From NCBI GenBank assembly GCA_003342895.1, contig PTFA01000400.1, positions 172,857 through 236,856 of the forward strand: a DNA stretch of 64,000 nucleotides, written 5' to 3'. Origin of the DNA: Casuarius casuarius (Eukaryota > Chordata > Aves > Casuariiformes > Casuariidae). The stretch's first letter is position 1. Every line of letters starts with the position of its first letter. The notes beneath the pieces were generated by a model, which ran no database searches, was not told the origin of the DNA, and saw only the letters and a list, made by a program, of their open reading frames with translations. Position numbers and translations under genes: made by a program. Shown piece by piece: positions 36,001 through 51,000 of the stretch.

Positions 36001-39000
36001 GCACCGCGCAGCTCCCGCTTCTACACGTGAAGGTTGGGGGGGTTCATTTACCCTCTTTCCGTATAAAAGAACAGAATTTGTAAAATTTATTAGGCATACC
36101 CTTGCCAGAAGACTAAGTTCACTCTTCTAAGCCCCACAGGAAAGATTCATCAGCTGTTCCTTTTCGAATGATCTTTATAGGAAAACTGTATTACAAATAA
36201 GACCCAACAAAATCTGCATTAGCTTAATGGCTAATGGAAGCTGTCACTCGAGTTCTTTGGTCTAAAGATGCTTCAAAATCTTCCTAGAAAGAAAATCTGT
36301 ATGTCCCAGAAAACCGCCCATACTTGCTCTCACTGCAAAAACCTTGGAGAATATAACGTGAATCTCCTATCCTGTCCGTCAGTGGTCGGCTGAGCTCACG
36401 CGGAGAGCGCGAGACACCCTCACCGCGCTTCCCACCACTCTTACAGACACAGATACGAGGCAAGGAATGGGGAGAGGTAGAAGCAGCAAAGCTTTCCAGG
36501 GACAAAAAGGACCCAGCAGTCATTCAAAACCATGCCAAAAACCAACCAACCAACCAAACAGAAGTCGGACAAGGAGGTCCTTCCCACCCCGGCTGGTCAT
36601 AGGTAACAGGAAAGAAAGCACTCACCTCCCTGTTTACTTCTGTCAAGATAGATTGAAACCCTTCGGGCCAGACCTGTGAGAAGACAGGGATTAGGGGGTT
36701 GACGCTAAGGGTAAGTTGGTCAGCCAGAGCAAAAATAAATCTTAAAAAAAGGATTAGAAAAAGCAACTCAAAGCAAAGGAAAAGAACATAAAAGAGAAGC
36801 AGCAGCACCAAGAGCAGCACGTGCCTTCGTCCAGAGAAAAGGCATTGGTTTAAACACCGAGCCTTTTCCTAGGAAGCCATTGACAACGGCACTTGTCAGG
36901 TGTGAAGTGAATATTCCGGCTGGCTGAGAGCAGCACAGATTTGACTATTAAATTTTTCTTGAATGAGGAGACCATCCTTTGTATGACCTGGTCCCTGCTC
37001 TAAAGTGCAATGCATTGGGCAGTGACAGATGGAAATCAAAATAACTTCTGGCATCTGCACGCATCAAACCAAACCAGAGCATGAAGCTGCTGTCATTAAA
37101 GGCTTGGGCTCATGCAGCCAGTGCTGCTGGGCAGCTGCAGCATGGGCTCTTCTGCCCTGTATTTCAACAGATCATCAGCACTCAAGGGGGTGTGAACGAT
37201 TTACAGGTGCTCCGTTTAGACAACTCTTAAATGAGAGGTTAGCCACCAAAACAGATTCGTTTCCGGCCACTGTAAACCCGCAGGTAGTAAGAGAACACTG
37301 CAGTATGGCAGAAAATGGGGAAACGAGATAATGGCTCTGGGAAACCCTGGAAAATCTTGCACAAGCAGCGCCAGGTGTTCAGTAAGAAATCCTGCCAGTC
37401 TGTTAGGCCTTTCACTGGGCCTCCTTTAGAAGTGCCGCACTGGCCGTCTTTGCCAGCCTGGACAAAGGAAAACAACGCAGGCTTATGCAAACAGCGCACA
37501 GAAGGAACTGGGAAGGGAAATCTGAGCAGACAGCATTTGGTTACTCTGAAGCAGCTAGTTATACTTCTGTATTTCTCCAAATTCCAGTACCGTTGTGCTA
37601 CAAAGAGCAAAAACACTCCGACTGGGATGTAATGGCTTATTTGTTTCCCTGTGTCACAAAGGGACAATACAAAAATTGCAGTTCTGTTCAGAAGCATGTG
37701 CATGACCGCTTGTCTTCAGAGACAGCCGGAGAGCTGCACGACCGCTTCCGCCAGGCAGGACGAGCTCGGCACGACTCTGAGCAGAGCTCCTGCACAGGCA
37801 CCACGTGACGGGTCACCGTGCTGCTCGGCACCCGACTGCTCCGGGATCTCAAGCCATGCACAGGGTCAGCAGCTTTCAAACACCCCCTTTTCTTTACAGA
37901 AATTGCCTGAATTCCAACAGCCTCCTACTGCGACATCACAACTTTAGAGCACTTCAGGCTTCCAGTGGTCTTCCAATGCTGCTCCCTAGAAAATGCTTAG
38001 ATTTTGCTAGATCTTTTTGCATAGTTTACCATGGCTGGAATGCTGGGCTATCAGCAGCATGAGTTTTGCCTTTTCTCAGACCCCTTTCTCCAGCTGGGGA
38101 TTCCTGGTTCCTCAGATGAAGAAAAAGTAACACTGCTTCACATTAGAGCACCTGGTCCCACTGCTTCTTTAAACACCCTGATTTTAATTTAAGAGACTTT
38201 CTTGGTGCAGCATGGGTTGATTGAGAACAGATCTAAAAAAGATCTGGACAAGATCAAAATTAACAGGTTTTATATTGAAAAAATAAAGGGCCCACAAAGT
38301 GCAGCACTAAATTAAGACTCATCTATCTTGAGTCTCAAAAGTCAACTAAGATGTATAGTTAACTGGGACCAAGCTACTTCTGAGTGACAGTATCTGCACA
38401 CGGGTTTAACATATGAACTTGGCTGTTAGCTCATTTCTCTTATCTTGGGCTGCTCAATGCAAGTCATGACACAGTTTAAATTCTGTACCTCCATCTGGCT
38501 TGGGTCACGCTCTTGGACCAGCCTGACACTGCAGGGACACTAAACAGCATTATCCTCGGCCTCCCATTGCTTAGACAACCCGGTGAGGCCTCCCAAGATA
38601 CCAAAGGATGTATTTCTGTATCACATATTCCTCCCTACTTTTATAAGAGGGATAACTGCCTAGAAAAGTCAGTATTTCGGTTGCTGTCGAGAAGACTATC
38701 AAATAACAGAGAGGAGTATGACACCGGGGAAAAGGAAGGGAGAGGAGAGAAGAAAGTCAATAGTAGGAGGGAACCAACTCTAGTAAAACTCCTGAGCCTA
38801 GCCAGCTTCAAAGATGCATCTTCAGTTTTAAGAGCCAGTGCTGGACCACAGCTATGGCCTTGGCAGCAAAGGATAACTCTTCAGCAGAGAGTCTCATTTC
38901 CAAGGGGACTTCATTCACATAGCTCTTTTGAAGTGACTGCATTTATTTCTCTCCCCACGAAGAAATCTAACTCTTTCTTCTGAATCTAATTCAACTGCGC

Positions 39001-42000
39001 CAAAGGTGAAAGGCAAAGAAAACAGGACTTGAGATCATAGAGAAAAGAAGAGGGTGAAAAAATCTGAAAGAGAACAGATTTAAAACTTTCAACACCACTG
39101 TTTTGGCAAGCGTAACCATTCACCTCTTATAGCTAAATCAGCTCTTGCCTCAGCTCTTAACCTGTTCTGCAATGGCAAACACTGATGCTCTTTAACAATC
39201 CTTTCTTCTACATTAAAGGCCTGCAGAGAGCAAGGTACACTCAGCAAATGCTACACCTTGATAAGGTGCACGCAGGAAGCAAGGTGTGGGACTGGGCGGA
39301 AGGAGTTCAGCCTACAGCTGTCAGCATCTTCTCTGAACACTGGTCACGATGCAGGAAAACGTCCATGATCTCAGCAGTCTGGGGGAACTCCCAGACATCA
39401 GTTGTTTGAGCAAGTCCGTTATCAGTACCAAGGAAATAAGATCCTGAATCCAGAGAGGGTAAATATTAACCAACATCTTTCAGGAAAGTTAATGTTGTCA
39501 AAAAAGAAATAGAGACTAACTGAATGACACTACAAATGGCAACTTGAGCTGACTATTAGGTACTTTTCTCTCCTCCTAAGGAGATTCGGGCCTCTCACCG
39601 CTCAGTGCATTACCACTGCTTTCTTCCTGCGTTTATTGACATCTCTGCAAAGGGCAGGTTTTGACCATGGCAATTTTCACAGTGTGCTGCAAACTTCCAG
39701 CAGTTAATAATCAATTAAGTGCACATAAGACAGTGAGGCACAGAGCCTGAAGTTAGAGCAAATATACTTGCTCTTTCCTAAAACACCCGAGATGAACCAT
39801 GAGGCGTTAAGGAAACCTAACAGATATGAGTTCAACAAGGCAGCACAGGTAAAATCCAATGAATAGCTAAAAGAGCTGTGTCAGACTCCTGTGATGAACC
39901 ACATAAGCTCAGAAATGAGAACTGTCAGATTTTAAGGTCAGGATGAATTATGCTGATCATCTCATCTGACCTCCTGCATAGCACAAGCCAGAGATCTTCT
40001 CCCAGCAATTCCTGCATCAAACCCATAACATAAGTACTGATTGAACTACAGCACATCTTCTAGAAAGACTTGTAGCCTTGATTAAAAATATCCAAGTGAC
40101 AGAGAATCATCATTAGAGTATTAGTACATTATCAGGCCTCAGAAGGACAAAATGTCCACCTCCTTTAACGTCCTAAAACAGACTTCAGAGTTACCGAAAC
40201 TGGCATTCTGGTTTCAAACTGCGTATTGCTGGATGTCAGCACTCCATTTTACATCTTTTTCTATATTTCTTTTTTGACATTCAAAGCGGGTCAATGTCCG
40301 ACTGCACTGTCCTCCTGTAGGTATCAGATTTAGATTGCATATTCTCCTGCCACCTCCTGACCCACAATAAACAGCAAAGAGTAAGTGCTAAAATTGAATT
40401 CAGGCTAAGTGAGGTCACAGGTGCATCATGCAAAGCTGTGCAAAGGCCGAGCAGCCCATCAGGAGGAAAGAGGAAGTATGTGAGCTACTCCCATACCCAA
40501 AGGAGAAGAAACAACCACCTGCCCAGTGAGTCCGGAGCAGGTAACTGCTCTACAGTTCTCTCTTCAGCAACAAGAGTAATAGGAGGGCTTGGCCAAAGCT
40601 GCAGAGAAGCTTGTGAAGAAGAAGGATTTTGTGCCCTTCTGCTCCCCAGCAAGAGGCTGCTCTAGTCGTTCTCACGTGTGGCAGGGGGATGTTGTTGCGT
40701 AGGGCTTTTGGTTTTGTTTTGTGAGAACTGGAAAAGGAATTCCTCACCAAGGCTTGGTGAAAGATCATTCCAGAAAGGCAGAGACTGTTAAACAAGGATG
40801 TTACCAATGGCCAAAGCTGAGAAACCCATTCTGCTTTACCCATCCCTAGAATAAACCCTACCATCACAAACTACTTCTATCCCCAACATGACAGCTTAGC
40901 GGGGACCCACCTCGTGTAGTCGGCAGCATGTCTGAGAGGCCCTGCCAGGCAGTTACCATTTCGGGATTCTTTTCCAGGTCTGCAAAGTTCTTCCACACTC
41001 TGATAGCGCCGTCATCTCAGGGAGCACAGAAAACAGAACACAACGCAATGTCACTGCCGATGCAACTCTCACGATTACTTGTGTACAACAAAGGAAGGTG
41101 AGAAGCGGAACCATAGTCATACAAACTCTAAAGCTGCGAGTGTCACTTGAACTTAAACCCTATTAGAGTTGTTTTTCTCTCTACTCTTACATCCATATAA
41201 CCTAAAGGACTGTTCCACTGGGAACTTTTCTGGAAGAGCTATGCTCCTCTTCATGAATAACACCTGACATTAGATGTCGCTCCATCTCTTTTGACCAATT
41301 CATTTTCTCTAAGACTTACCTCTCTGTCTTCCTTGCTATTGGTACTGAGAGCCACAAAAGTACCCTGCTAAATACAAAACACAACCCTACAGAAGAAGCT
41401 GAATCAAAGCCCCCAGCCCATCAGCAGCAAATCTTTCAAGAACATCATGTATTTTTTCAATTTGTTCCCCAACTGTGAAACTTTTGTGCCAAGAATCAAT
41501 ACATTCAAAGAAAAATGTCCTAGAGGCCCTCTCAACTCTTCTTCCACCTCTCTTAATTATACCCAACCTGTACGTTTCATCATGAAGTTTGAAAAGCAAT
41601 TGAAAACACTCAGTCTGACAGGTTTAGAATGGTTCCTTGGGAAAGAAGCAGATCTTACTCACAGCTTTAGAGACCAGTGAATGGGAATGAGAGCTCTTCA
41701 TACTACCTTACAGGATGCAACAGGGCATTCTAGAGAACTGTTTCCCCTAGGCAAGATGGAAGGGACTACAGAGATGTACAGAGAAACTCAGAACTATTAG
41801 AGAAGTTCAGTGCTTAAAATAAGCCCTGCCTGCTCTGGAGCTAAAACAGCACAAGTAGCAGAATTTGATTTCTTATACTTTGGTTGCAGTGAGATTTCCT
41901 TTTCAGCTCTGGACAGCAGCTTTTAAAACAACAGGACCAGCTAAAATCAAATTGCCTGAAACGTTGTATAGGAGAAGGTTACCAGGAATTTGCAACGTGA

Positions 42001-45000
42001 AAACTCAAAATGATGTAACAAATGAAGCTGTGATTGAGAACGCTTTCAGTAAGTGCTTAATTTGATAGTCATCTGAAAGCATCTGCAGCACTTACTTAAG
42101 CAGTTAAAATAATCCACTACTGCCAGAAACAATTTTCACGTTTGATTCCAGAAGTGTCTCCTCAACTGAGATCACCCAGGCAAGCCACCGAGGAGGGAGA
42201 AGGGTCAGACTGGGCCACGTTCACAGAGGGCAGAGTGAGAGGTCCAGAATAGCTCACCCAGACCTGAATTCTGTAAAGGTTCCTGGTCCTGTCCCAAAAT
42301 CATGTGGGCAAATGTGTCGCTTACCTGTGGCAGTCAGCAGCAAAGAGCAGTCCTGTCCATTCAGGTACTCCATTGCTGTGATTCTGGTATATCGAGGATT
42401 CCCATTGTGGAAATAATCCAGCTTTTCCCCTTTCTCCCAATCCCAAAAACTGCATGAGGAAAAAACATCAGGTCAGTTCTTAGTTCTCTACGCAAGCTAT
42501 AAAAAGAACTACCCATTACAGTGACACTAAAAATTACACATCGGGTACCAATTCAATTTGTCTTTCTCCTTTGGCATTGACATAATGATGTTATGCCCAG
42601 CTTCTGCCAAAGAAACAGAATAAAATCCCAACCATAATTAGCTATTACGAGTCCATCAGGATTCACTCGTAGCCCTCTAATCCAGCACCTCTTGAACCAA
42701 GGGACTTGGGCATGACGGCTGGACTACAGCACTGAACTCCCGGAGGACCTCTTCCCCATCTCCTGCCCCAGAAAGGAGGAGGATGACCGCCGAGGGGAGC
42801 GGGGCAAGAACAAGGAGCAACACACCACCCTTCCCCAGAAACCATCCACACCCCCTCTCTGATGGGCCGTTTTCAACCGCAGTCCTCACACGTCGTGTCA
42901 CGGCGTGGCAGCTGCTCTCCAGAAAGCCAGAGGCGAACCCTTACCAGATGCTGTCCTTGTCAGCCACGGCTATGCAGGGCGTGAAGGGGTGGAACTTCAC
43001 CACCGAGGGGACGCCCGGGTTCCTGTTGAGGAAGATCTGATCATCGAGCCGAGAGATGCCTGTGGGTGGAATGAGAGAAAGCCAGGACTCAGTGTCCAAG
43101 AAAATCCCACCGGAAGGAAATGCCCAACCAAGCCCAACGAAACATTTTGTGTCGACACAAAATCAACTCCGTTGTTTTATTTATTTTCCAAGAAAAAACA
43201 AAATGAAAATACTTTATTCAACATAAAATACAGTATTTCAAATTTGGGTGTGGATTATTTATTTAACTTTCCATTTCACTTTTTTCTTTGGAATAGTTTG
43301 CTCTTCACAAGCAGTTTTGGTATCCCTGAAACTGCATTTTTTGGCAAAGTATGAATTCATCATACAAAACTGTAAACTCAGGAGACATTTACTCAGTTCT
43401 AGTTTGTTTTGGAATGCATCCGTTTAATTTTAATTAAAGTATTTTAAGTCTATTTTAATTCTTCATAATATTTCAGATTTTGATTTCACTTTTATGAATA
43501 CTGGCATTTTACTTTCAGGCCAAGCAACCAAATATGGACCTTGTCCAGAAAAAGCTTTAATTTCTTCAGGCAAGCATGAAAGATCCCCTCAAGCCATTTT
43601 GTGGGCTCCAGTTCCATTTCTGTATTATTTGAGTTTACGATATTCTGCAGGTTACGACACTGAGCTATCCCTTGTATCGCCTGGAGCCCAGCGAACCTCC
43701 AGAGAATCCGGTACAGCCGGGAGGCTGGGCCTCGGATATCACTTCACTCAGCAAATCAGTATTTCAGACCAGCCTTCCCTCAGCTAGCGCTCCAAAGAGG
43801 AACAACATCCGCCCATCCCCTGGGAGCCTCCTCCTTGCAGGATGCCGTCTCGGGTCACAGCGAGGAGCGCACACAATGACACTCCCCAGTCTTTGCTGTG
43901 TAAGTAAGAAATACAAGCAGTAATAATTTAGCTATGCAAATTCCTGAGGGCACTGCATTGGGTTATACCGAATTTGAATATATTCCTGTGCTAAAAGAAT
44001 TCTAGCCCAACTGCTGCCTTATAAATGCATAAAGAGTTATAAATAAGGAAGATTAGCTTTCAGTAGAATGCAGAATACACACGCTAAAGACTCACGAACC
44101 TGAGGCATATTACAGGCAAACGTATAAGTATACATAAAGCCATACGTATATAAATATTAAAAACATAATGGGATATGAGAAGTGAACTATCATTTACAGA
44201 GTTCAGGAGAGTGGGGAATATGAAAGTCATTTAGATGTCTGCTGAACATCAGGAGGAGAACACATCCATCAGTCCGGCAGTACTGGCTTACTTGTCGTGA
44301 CTAGCAATCCTGATGGTGTTTGAGACACGTCAAACGCCGTCTGAGCCTTTTCAGCCAGAGCTCTAAAGTTTATCCTGCAATATTTTATCTTCTATCCCTT
44401 TAAAAACATAACCTACAATATCCATCAGAAATTTACAGGACAGGGAGGAAAAGCCAAAATGGGAAATCAATAGTATCTGTTAAGAGCCTCTGAATTATCG
44501 ATTTTATGCTTATGACTTGGGCTCCTGCGGACAGGTCAGCTCTGACGGGGTGAACTGCTGAAGAGCTCCGCTGTTGGCCTTCAGATGCGAGGGCTCAGGA
44601 GCAAACACATGCACTGGAAATCGCATGCTTTGCCAATTCTTCTAAGTGGGGAAACCTGCTTTCATGGCAAATCTCCTCTTTCAAAAGATTACTCTCACGC
44701 TTTTCTCCTGCTGCGATGGACTCGAGAGGACAGACAGCGTGAAGCTGTGCTTTGGCTGAGCGCTCTCCTTGAGCCTGACCGGCGCAGGAATGGGCAAACT
44801 CACCCTTCTGGATGATCTTCTGGGCTTGCTTCCGGACCCGCGCGTTGCGCAGAAACCGCCACTCCCGCTCTTTGCGAATCTGGCTCTCCAAATCATGCTC
44901 TTCTGGGATCTTCCATATATCCACAATAGAAAACAACAGTAACAATCAAAACTCCATGAATTACCCTTGTAACCACATCATACACACACCGTCACATGCA

Positions 45001-48000
45001 CAGTCTAAGCTAAAAATTCTTTAGCGTGTCCAGCTTCGGGCAGTAAATGGAGGAGCTCAGGAGCCCACACGACTTATGTTTTTAATACTTGAGCATTTTT
45101 CTGACCTAAACATTCCCATCATCTGTAATCTCTTCCCCTTTCCTTTTGCTGTCCCCTATTTTGTTTTGCCTTTAAGCTCTAGGCAGTTCTACAGAGTAAA
45201 CGACATTTGTTTTTTACAGAGCCATGTACGTTCGTCATACGTCATGTTGTGTTACTGACACACGAGATGGGCAGTTAAGGAACCGGTTTCATTGTACACA
45301 GCCATTATAACTCCTCTCCTCTCTAAATGATTTAACTCCAATTTCAATACAGTACAGATTACATAACACTTCTCAGCTGAAAAGCATCACACAGCAATCC
45401 AGAGATTAGAGAGAGAACAGTTTTGATACAGCTAGAAAACAAAAACCACACAGTAAAATCCTTCTTTCACTGCAAATAGATGACCGCAGGCCAGGAAAGG
45501 CACAATTTCCTAAGATGCTCACGTTTCCAATGCTGCATTCACTAGCAAAGGCGATGGTTTTGGTTTGTTGTACCAGAATTTTGTAGGCTGCAAGAAAAGG
45601 ATGATGCTGTCTCATCTTGTTCTGACTCCACACAAACTTCCACCTGAGATGGGGGAGAGGCCCTGCACAGCCTGCCACCACCGACCCATTTTATCCCGTT
45701 TCCTCGGTGCACAGCTCCAGGCTTCGGGACCCTCGCCCGGCTTTCCTCGGCAGGACCCGTCCGCTGCCGGGAGGGTGCTGGGCTGCTCCCAGCAGCCGCT
45801 ACCGCGAACGCGCTAAGCAAAGGTGCAGCTCCGAGACCAGCAAAGGTCCCGGATATTCGCACCTTAAACCATCTGTCGTCGTTACACGTGCCATCTTCAA
45901 AACCTACCACGCTTTGGAAAACAACTATTATTGAGCTGAATTGCTGCTTCTCTAAAATAAAGAACAAATAAAAAAAACCCCCTTCCTCCTGCAGCCCCAG
46001 GAAAAACCCCCCAACTATTTTACTATTTTAATTTTTCAAGAATACAAGATCTATTTGAAAGGAGATGACAAATGACCAATCATGTAAAGTGATAAACAAA
46101 CTTGAGATAAAATATAGCAAAGGAGATTTGAGAGTAGAGAGATTACACCTACACCTTAATGAAAATCCAGCTTCTCTGGGAATAAATTAGAGTAAGACTT
46201 AAATGGCCAGGAGAAGAGACAGGCGTGAACAGAATGGTAAATTCTTCTACAGGCACCCAGCAGTTTTCTCAGCTTCGGATATGCAGCTGAGCAACAAATT
46301 TTTCTACTTTCTAGCAGATAAAGACTATCAGATTAAAGGAGAAGCTGGGCTTCTCAGGTCTGAAGAAAAAGAACTCAATTCTTGCAAAGCTGTTAAGCAG
46401 AAAGTTTTTTTTTATCATTTAATTTCGGTAATGAAGATTCCTCCTGTGACAAGGTCTCTCACGGTATGGTTCCTTGATCACCAAGTCTGAGCACTACAGC
46501 ATCAGCGGATAATAAATGTGCAATGCAGCAAGCCCTAACCGTGCCATGGCAGCGCACGGCTTGCAGCAGCTCCCGCGGCCGGGCAGCCGCCTCGGCCCTG
46601 CGTGGGGTCCGGGGCAGCCTCCCAACTGAGCCACCCGCCCGTCCCCAGCCACCACAGCTCCCAGTGCCCCCCACCGCAGCTCCCAGCGCTCCCCAGTGCC
46701 TGCTCACACCGTCTGTGCCTTGCTCTTTTCCAGGGTGGCTTTTTGCAAGCAGAGCCCGGCAGAGACGGCGTCCTGTCTGGCGGTGCAGTTGCATTTGCAG
46801 CAGGATTTTATTCACATGGTGGGCTGCGTCTGGGGAGACAGGCCTCGGGCACAGCTGGAAGCGTCCTTGGGGCACGTGACTGTACCACGAAATACGCTGG
46901 TGAGGGAGAGACAACGTGCAGGCCCCCAGTCAACAGCAACGGGGATGCAGAAAGGCATACGCGCTGGCCAGGATGGTCACGCCACACTCATCGCCGCCAG
47001 CGATCCCCACACAGTCCTTGCTCCTCGGCGCCCGCCCGCCCAAGCCCCGCTCCCCGTCCCCTCACGAGGACGGCTTCGGCCAAGCTGCAGCACAAAAGCG
47101 GCGGGTGCGTTTTGCTGCCAGAAGCAGCTCTCCCGTTCGGTAGCCCACTTGCCTGCCGTGTTCTGCATAACATCTGCAAGCGGAGGAGCAGACGGCTGAA
47201 TGCAGGGAGCAAGAAACTAAGACAGAAGTAAGGCCAGCACAACCCAAAGCTTGTCACCAGCTCGGTGACGCGTCACTAGGGATGTTCCCGCAGGCTAGCT
47301 TGTGTGAAATCCTCCAATACTCCTTGTAATGTTGCGACTATGTACATTGGTTGCTTTGGAAGCAATAAACTACCAAGCATCCAGCCATTAGATGTCCAAC
47401 CACTAACAACCCAAAGCCCAAACCTGAGACTGTCAGAAATGCAAGTGAAGACTTGCATAATGAGCACAGCAAGAGCGCAAGATTTTCTTGTAAAAAGAGT
47501 ACAACTCCTCCTCCCAAACCACCACCAAAACATTTATTTTTGAAAACACACATACAGAACCTTTTAAAAATGTGTGCGACTATGTGCTGCTTTCATTTTA
47601 CCACTGACCCATCAGATGACGTTCTTGAGCGGCTGCAGCCTGTGGGCCAAGGCCTCCGATAGCAGGGTATGCTCACGGCAAGTGCACTGCTGCAGTGCAG
47701 GTTCTGTAAGTTGAGAAGGCTGCAGGCACTGCTGCCTCTAGCTATCCACCTGGGCAGGTTCCTGCATCTCCTCCACTCCAGGCTGACTGCAGGCATGCAC
47801 CAGTTCCACGGTGGCATGTGGTGACTCTAGCTGTCCTTCATGCATGTTTCGATTCGTTGTCTCTCTCCTTGCTTGTAAGTATTCACATACCTATTGCAAA
47901 ACCTCTCTCCTCATGGAAACTTCCTCTTCTTTCTGCACATCATCTCTGGAGCACATTTACTGTCCTTTCAACTGTAGCATTCTGCTGCATTCTTGAGTTC

Positions 48001-51000
48001 TGCATTCATCCAGCAACCCTTAAACAAGGAATTAAATGGTTATGACAGTTTCCTTAGGTAGAGATTAGGGCACCATTACTGCCCACTACTTAAAGCTCTT
48101 CTCTCCCATCCAGGCCAGAACTGACAACAACAGACTGCTTCTCTATCTTCTTGGATGCAATCTCTGACTGCAGATTAGATTTGGACCAGACTGCATCCTC
48201 GAAGCTGGTGGATAAAGATCCACGTGGACGAGGCAGGGAAAAGCACATAGTAGAAAGCTGTTTGCTGAGGACGGCAAGCTGGATCTACACTCAAGTAGCA
48301 AGGTGGTGGATGCTCTGTCTGAAGACAAAGGGGGTTTTTACTCACCCCTGCCTAGGGGAAAAGAACCTGTGACAAGCTTAAGCAGAGGATGGGAAGGAGG
48401 AAAACAGCAGAGCACAGTCCTGCTTGTGACGGCCTTGACCATTTTGGAGATAATGCTTGTGCTGAGGGACATAACAGTGATCCCAGTTACGGCAGGTCAC
48501 CAAAAGCACTTCTTCATTCAAGCCAAGGGAAGCTCAGCCAAGCGTGCCCTGCCACTGCTACCACACACGGGTCCTGCAGAATACCCTGAACCGTGGGACA
48601 GCGCAGTACTCCAAGCCGACCCAGTAAATATATCAGAAAAACATTAGGGAGAGGTTATATTTCACTACCTCAGGCTAAAAGTAGATTATATTAATCCCCC
48701 AGCACATGAATGAGATTCAATGCCTGACTGAGGAATCAACCAATGAGAGAAGAAAAAGGCCCTGCCTATATTTTCCTGCATGGAATGCTATTTGTTTCAG
48801 TACCTGTGTCTGCATTTGCACTGCTGTTATGTTGCTTGAGCATGACAAACCTGAAAGATGGGCATGATTCCCAGCAAAAACCCTTCCTTCCTCCCCCCAA
48901 AACAACAAAGAATGAATGAGTGTCTGTACCTGGCATGGGATGGTCTGTTCAACTTTTGAAGCCTGGGCATCTTCTTGTAGCGCCTGCAATTCAGATACGC
49001 TCTTGGGAGGCCTCTGCTTCCACTATAATCTGTTCAACATCTTTGTCTTCCTCTTCTTCCCCAGAAAATGTGAACAAAGGGGACTCCCAGCTGCTCCCCC
49101 AGAAGCATCTCTGTGCTATGAAGGGGTGACATCCAGGTATCAATTTATGCTGCAATCCAGCTCCTTGCAGCAGGGGAACACTGGGGGCACATTTCAGAGT
49201 CTTGGCTTTGGTATAACTGATTTGAACATCTGTGTTCTCCATGGCACAGGAGCTGCAGACAGTGGATGCCATCATCTTGGAAGTTGGAGTTCCAGGAGTT
49301 CCTAATGGAGGTTCTTGCACAGACTGTGTGTGTCGTCTGGCTTTCCCCAGGTCCAGCTGGGCTCACAGCTGAAAATGCCCAAAATATACTTACTGAACAC
49401 TTGATGCTTACTTTGGGTGGCTCCACTTCTGACTCAGGTTCTGGCTCTCACCAGTACCAATGTTACCATTAAGCTGATTGATGCTGAGCTAGCTGGCATT
49501 TGGTGAACAGGCAAGTTAAAGAAAAAATAAATGGGCCTGAGTCTGTGCATAAAGAAACGTGGCCAGATTCTGTGACACCATGGGGTGGTCACTGAGCTTT
49601 GAAAGAAAAAAATAGGAGGAGGAACGGAGAAAAATGCCTGAGAGTCCTTTCAAAGTTGTATTACAGAGTAAACATACAACACCGATAGTGAAATCAAGTC
49701 TGTTGAATTAAAGTTATCCTTTCAAAATGTTGCAAATAACTTTAACCTGTCAGAGACGCTCTACAGTAGCTGAGTACTTCACTCCACACAGGCACGGTGG
49801 TTTTGGTCTGGTACTGCGCGCTCTAAAGCTGGATGTACTGTTTTGGAGAGCAAAACTCACAGCATCACACGCACACGCAGTGAATCCCTTTAACTAACAC
49901 CAGAACTGCGACTCTGCTCCAGTCACTCTACCACCACGCGGAAAAGGCACAGATGGAGCGCAACACAGTTCAACGCGTCACAGGCACGACACGGTCTGCA
50001 GGTACGTTATTTTATGAGACCAATCGGCGTAGGTGTGGTCAACCGACAAGGTTTTCACCAGACAAACCCTTAGACCACCACTGCAGTGAGCAGAAAGAGT
50101 CAGAGCATGATGGAAAAATACAGCTCCTTTCCCGTTCTCAGCAGCCCACAGGCCAGAGCTGCATGACTGATCCCGTCAAGAGGGTGCAATAATCTGCGAA
50201 AACACGAACTCCACAGAAAACAGGACGCGGGAGCTTCTGGCAACAAAGACACACAGGAGTGAGTATCAGCGCACGTGCGCAGCGGAGCGCAGTGACCTCT
50301 AGCCCATCTGCTGCTGGCTGCAAAAGCAGAAATCACTATTCCAAAGACTGCGCCCAACTAACTATTCAGCCTCATCATTCATGTCTTTGCTTCCCCTCCC
50401 AGCCAGCTCCCGCTTAAGCATTAGAAAGTCTTTTTAGTAAACAGCAGCCCCGTTTTGGCTTTTGCTCGGCTCTCCTCCAAGCAGAGCCCCCGGGCTGCGT
50501 GGGAGTCCTGGGCAGCGCTACCCGACTGGGATCACGACACGCTGCGATCTCCAACGCCTCCGAGCTTCCGCTCGGACTGAAACCAATTACAACTCTGAAA
50601 CCTCCCACCAAGCGGTGCCATTTGAAAACGAGTGAAGTTTCTCTTCTTTAACACTCTGTCTCTCCCTCTCACCATGGCAGTCGGTTGCGGAGGGGAGCAG
50701 GGGAAGATTCAGCAGACTTCGGTAGTAAATACAGCTTTTCCCCAGTTAACGTTACTGCAGCAATTGCACGGAGGGCTCATTTCCCCATCAGCGCTCTGAA
50801 CAGCTGCCAAGACACAGAGCAGAGTGCTGCAGTCGAGGCTGGGATTCATCAGGAAGGATTTCTTATGTAATTCTCACCTTCCAGGCTCCTCAGCAGCCCT
50901 GCCCGCACGTCGTGCCAAGGCTGGCAGTGACCGAGGCCGGCTCCCGCTCGCCTCCGCTCAGGGCTTCCTGACAGCTGGCAGCCAGGCTTTCCTGGGCCTC

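Larger units (their letters stand above)
30267..40910 (-). other. RPTOR: RPTOR intron 28
   Basis: The largest intron in the window (10.6 kb). I see no exon. It carries a candidate regulatory block at 31920-32380 and a CR1-like relic at about 39925-40125. Short open frames scattered through it lack splice or protein support. Confidence 0.75.

Noticed and set aside
48303..48647. 114-codon plus-strand frame, considered as an antisense gene
   Set aside because: It looks partly protein-like, but there is no start context, splice evidence or recognised family.
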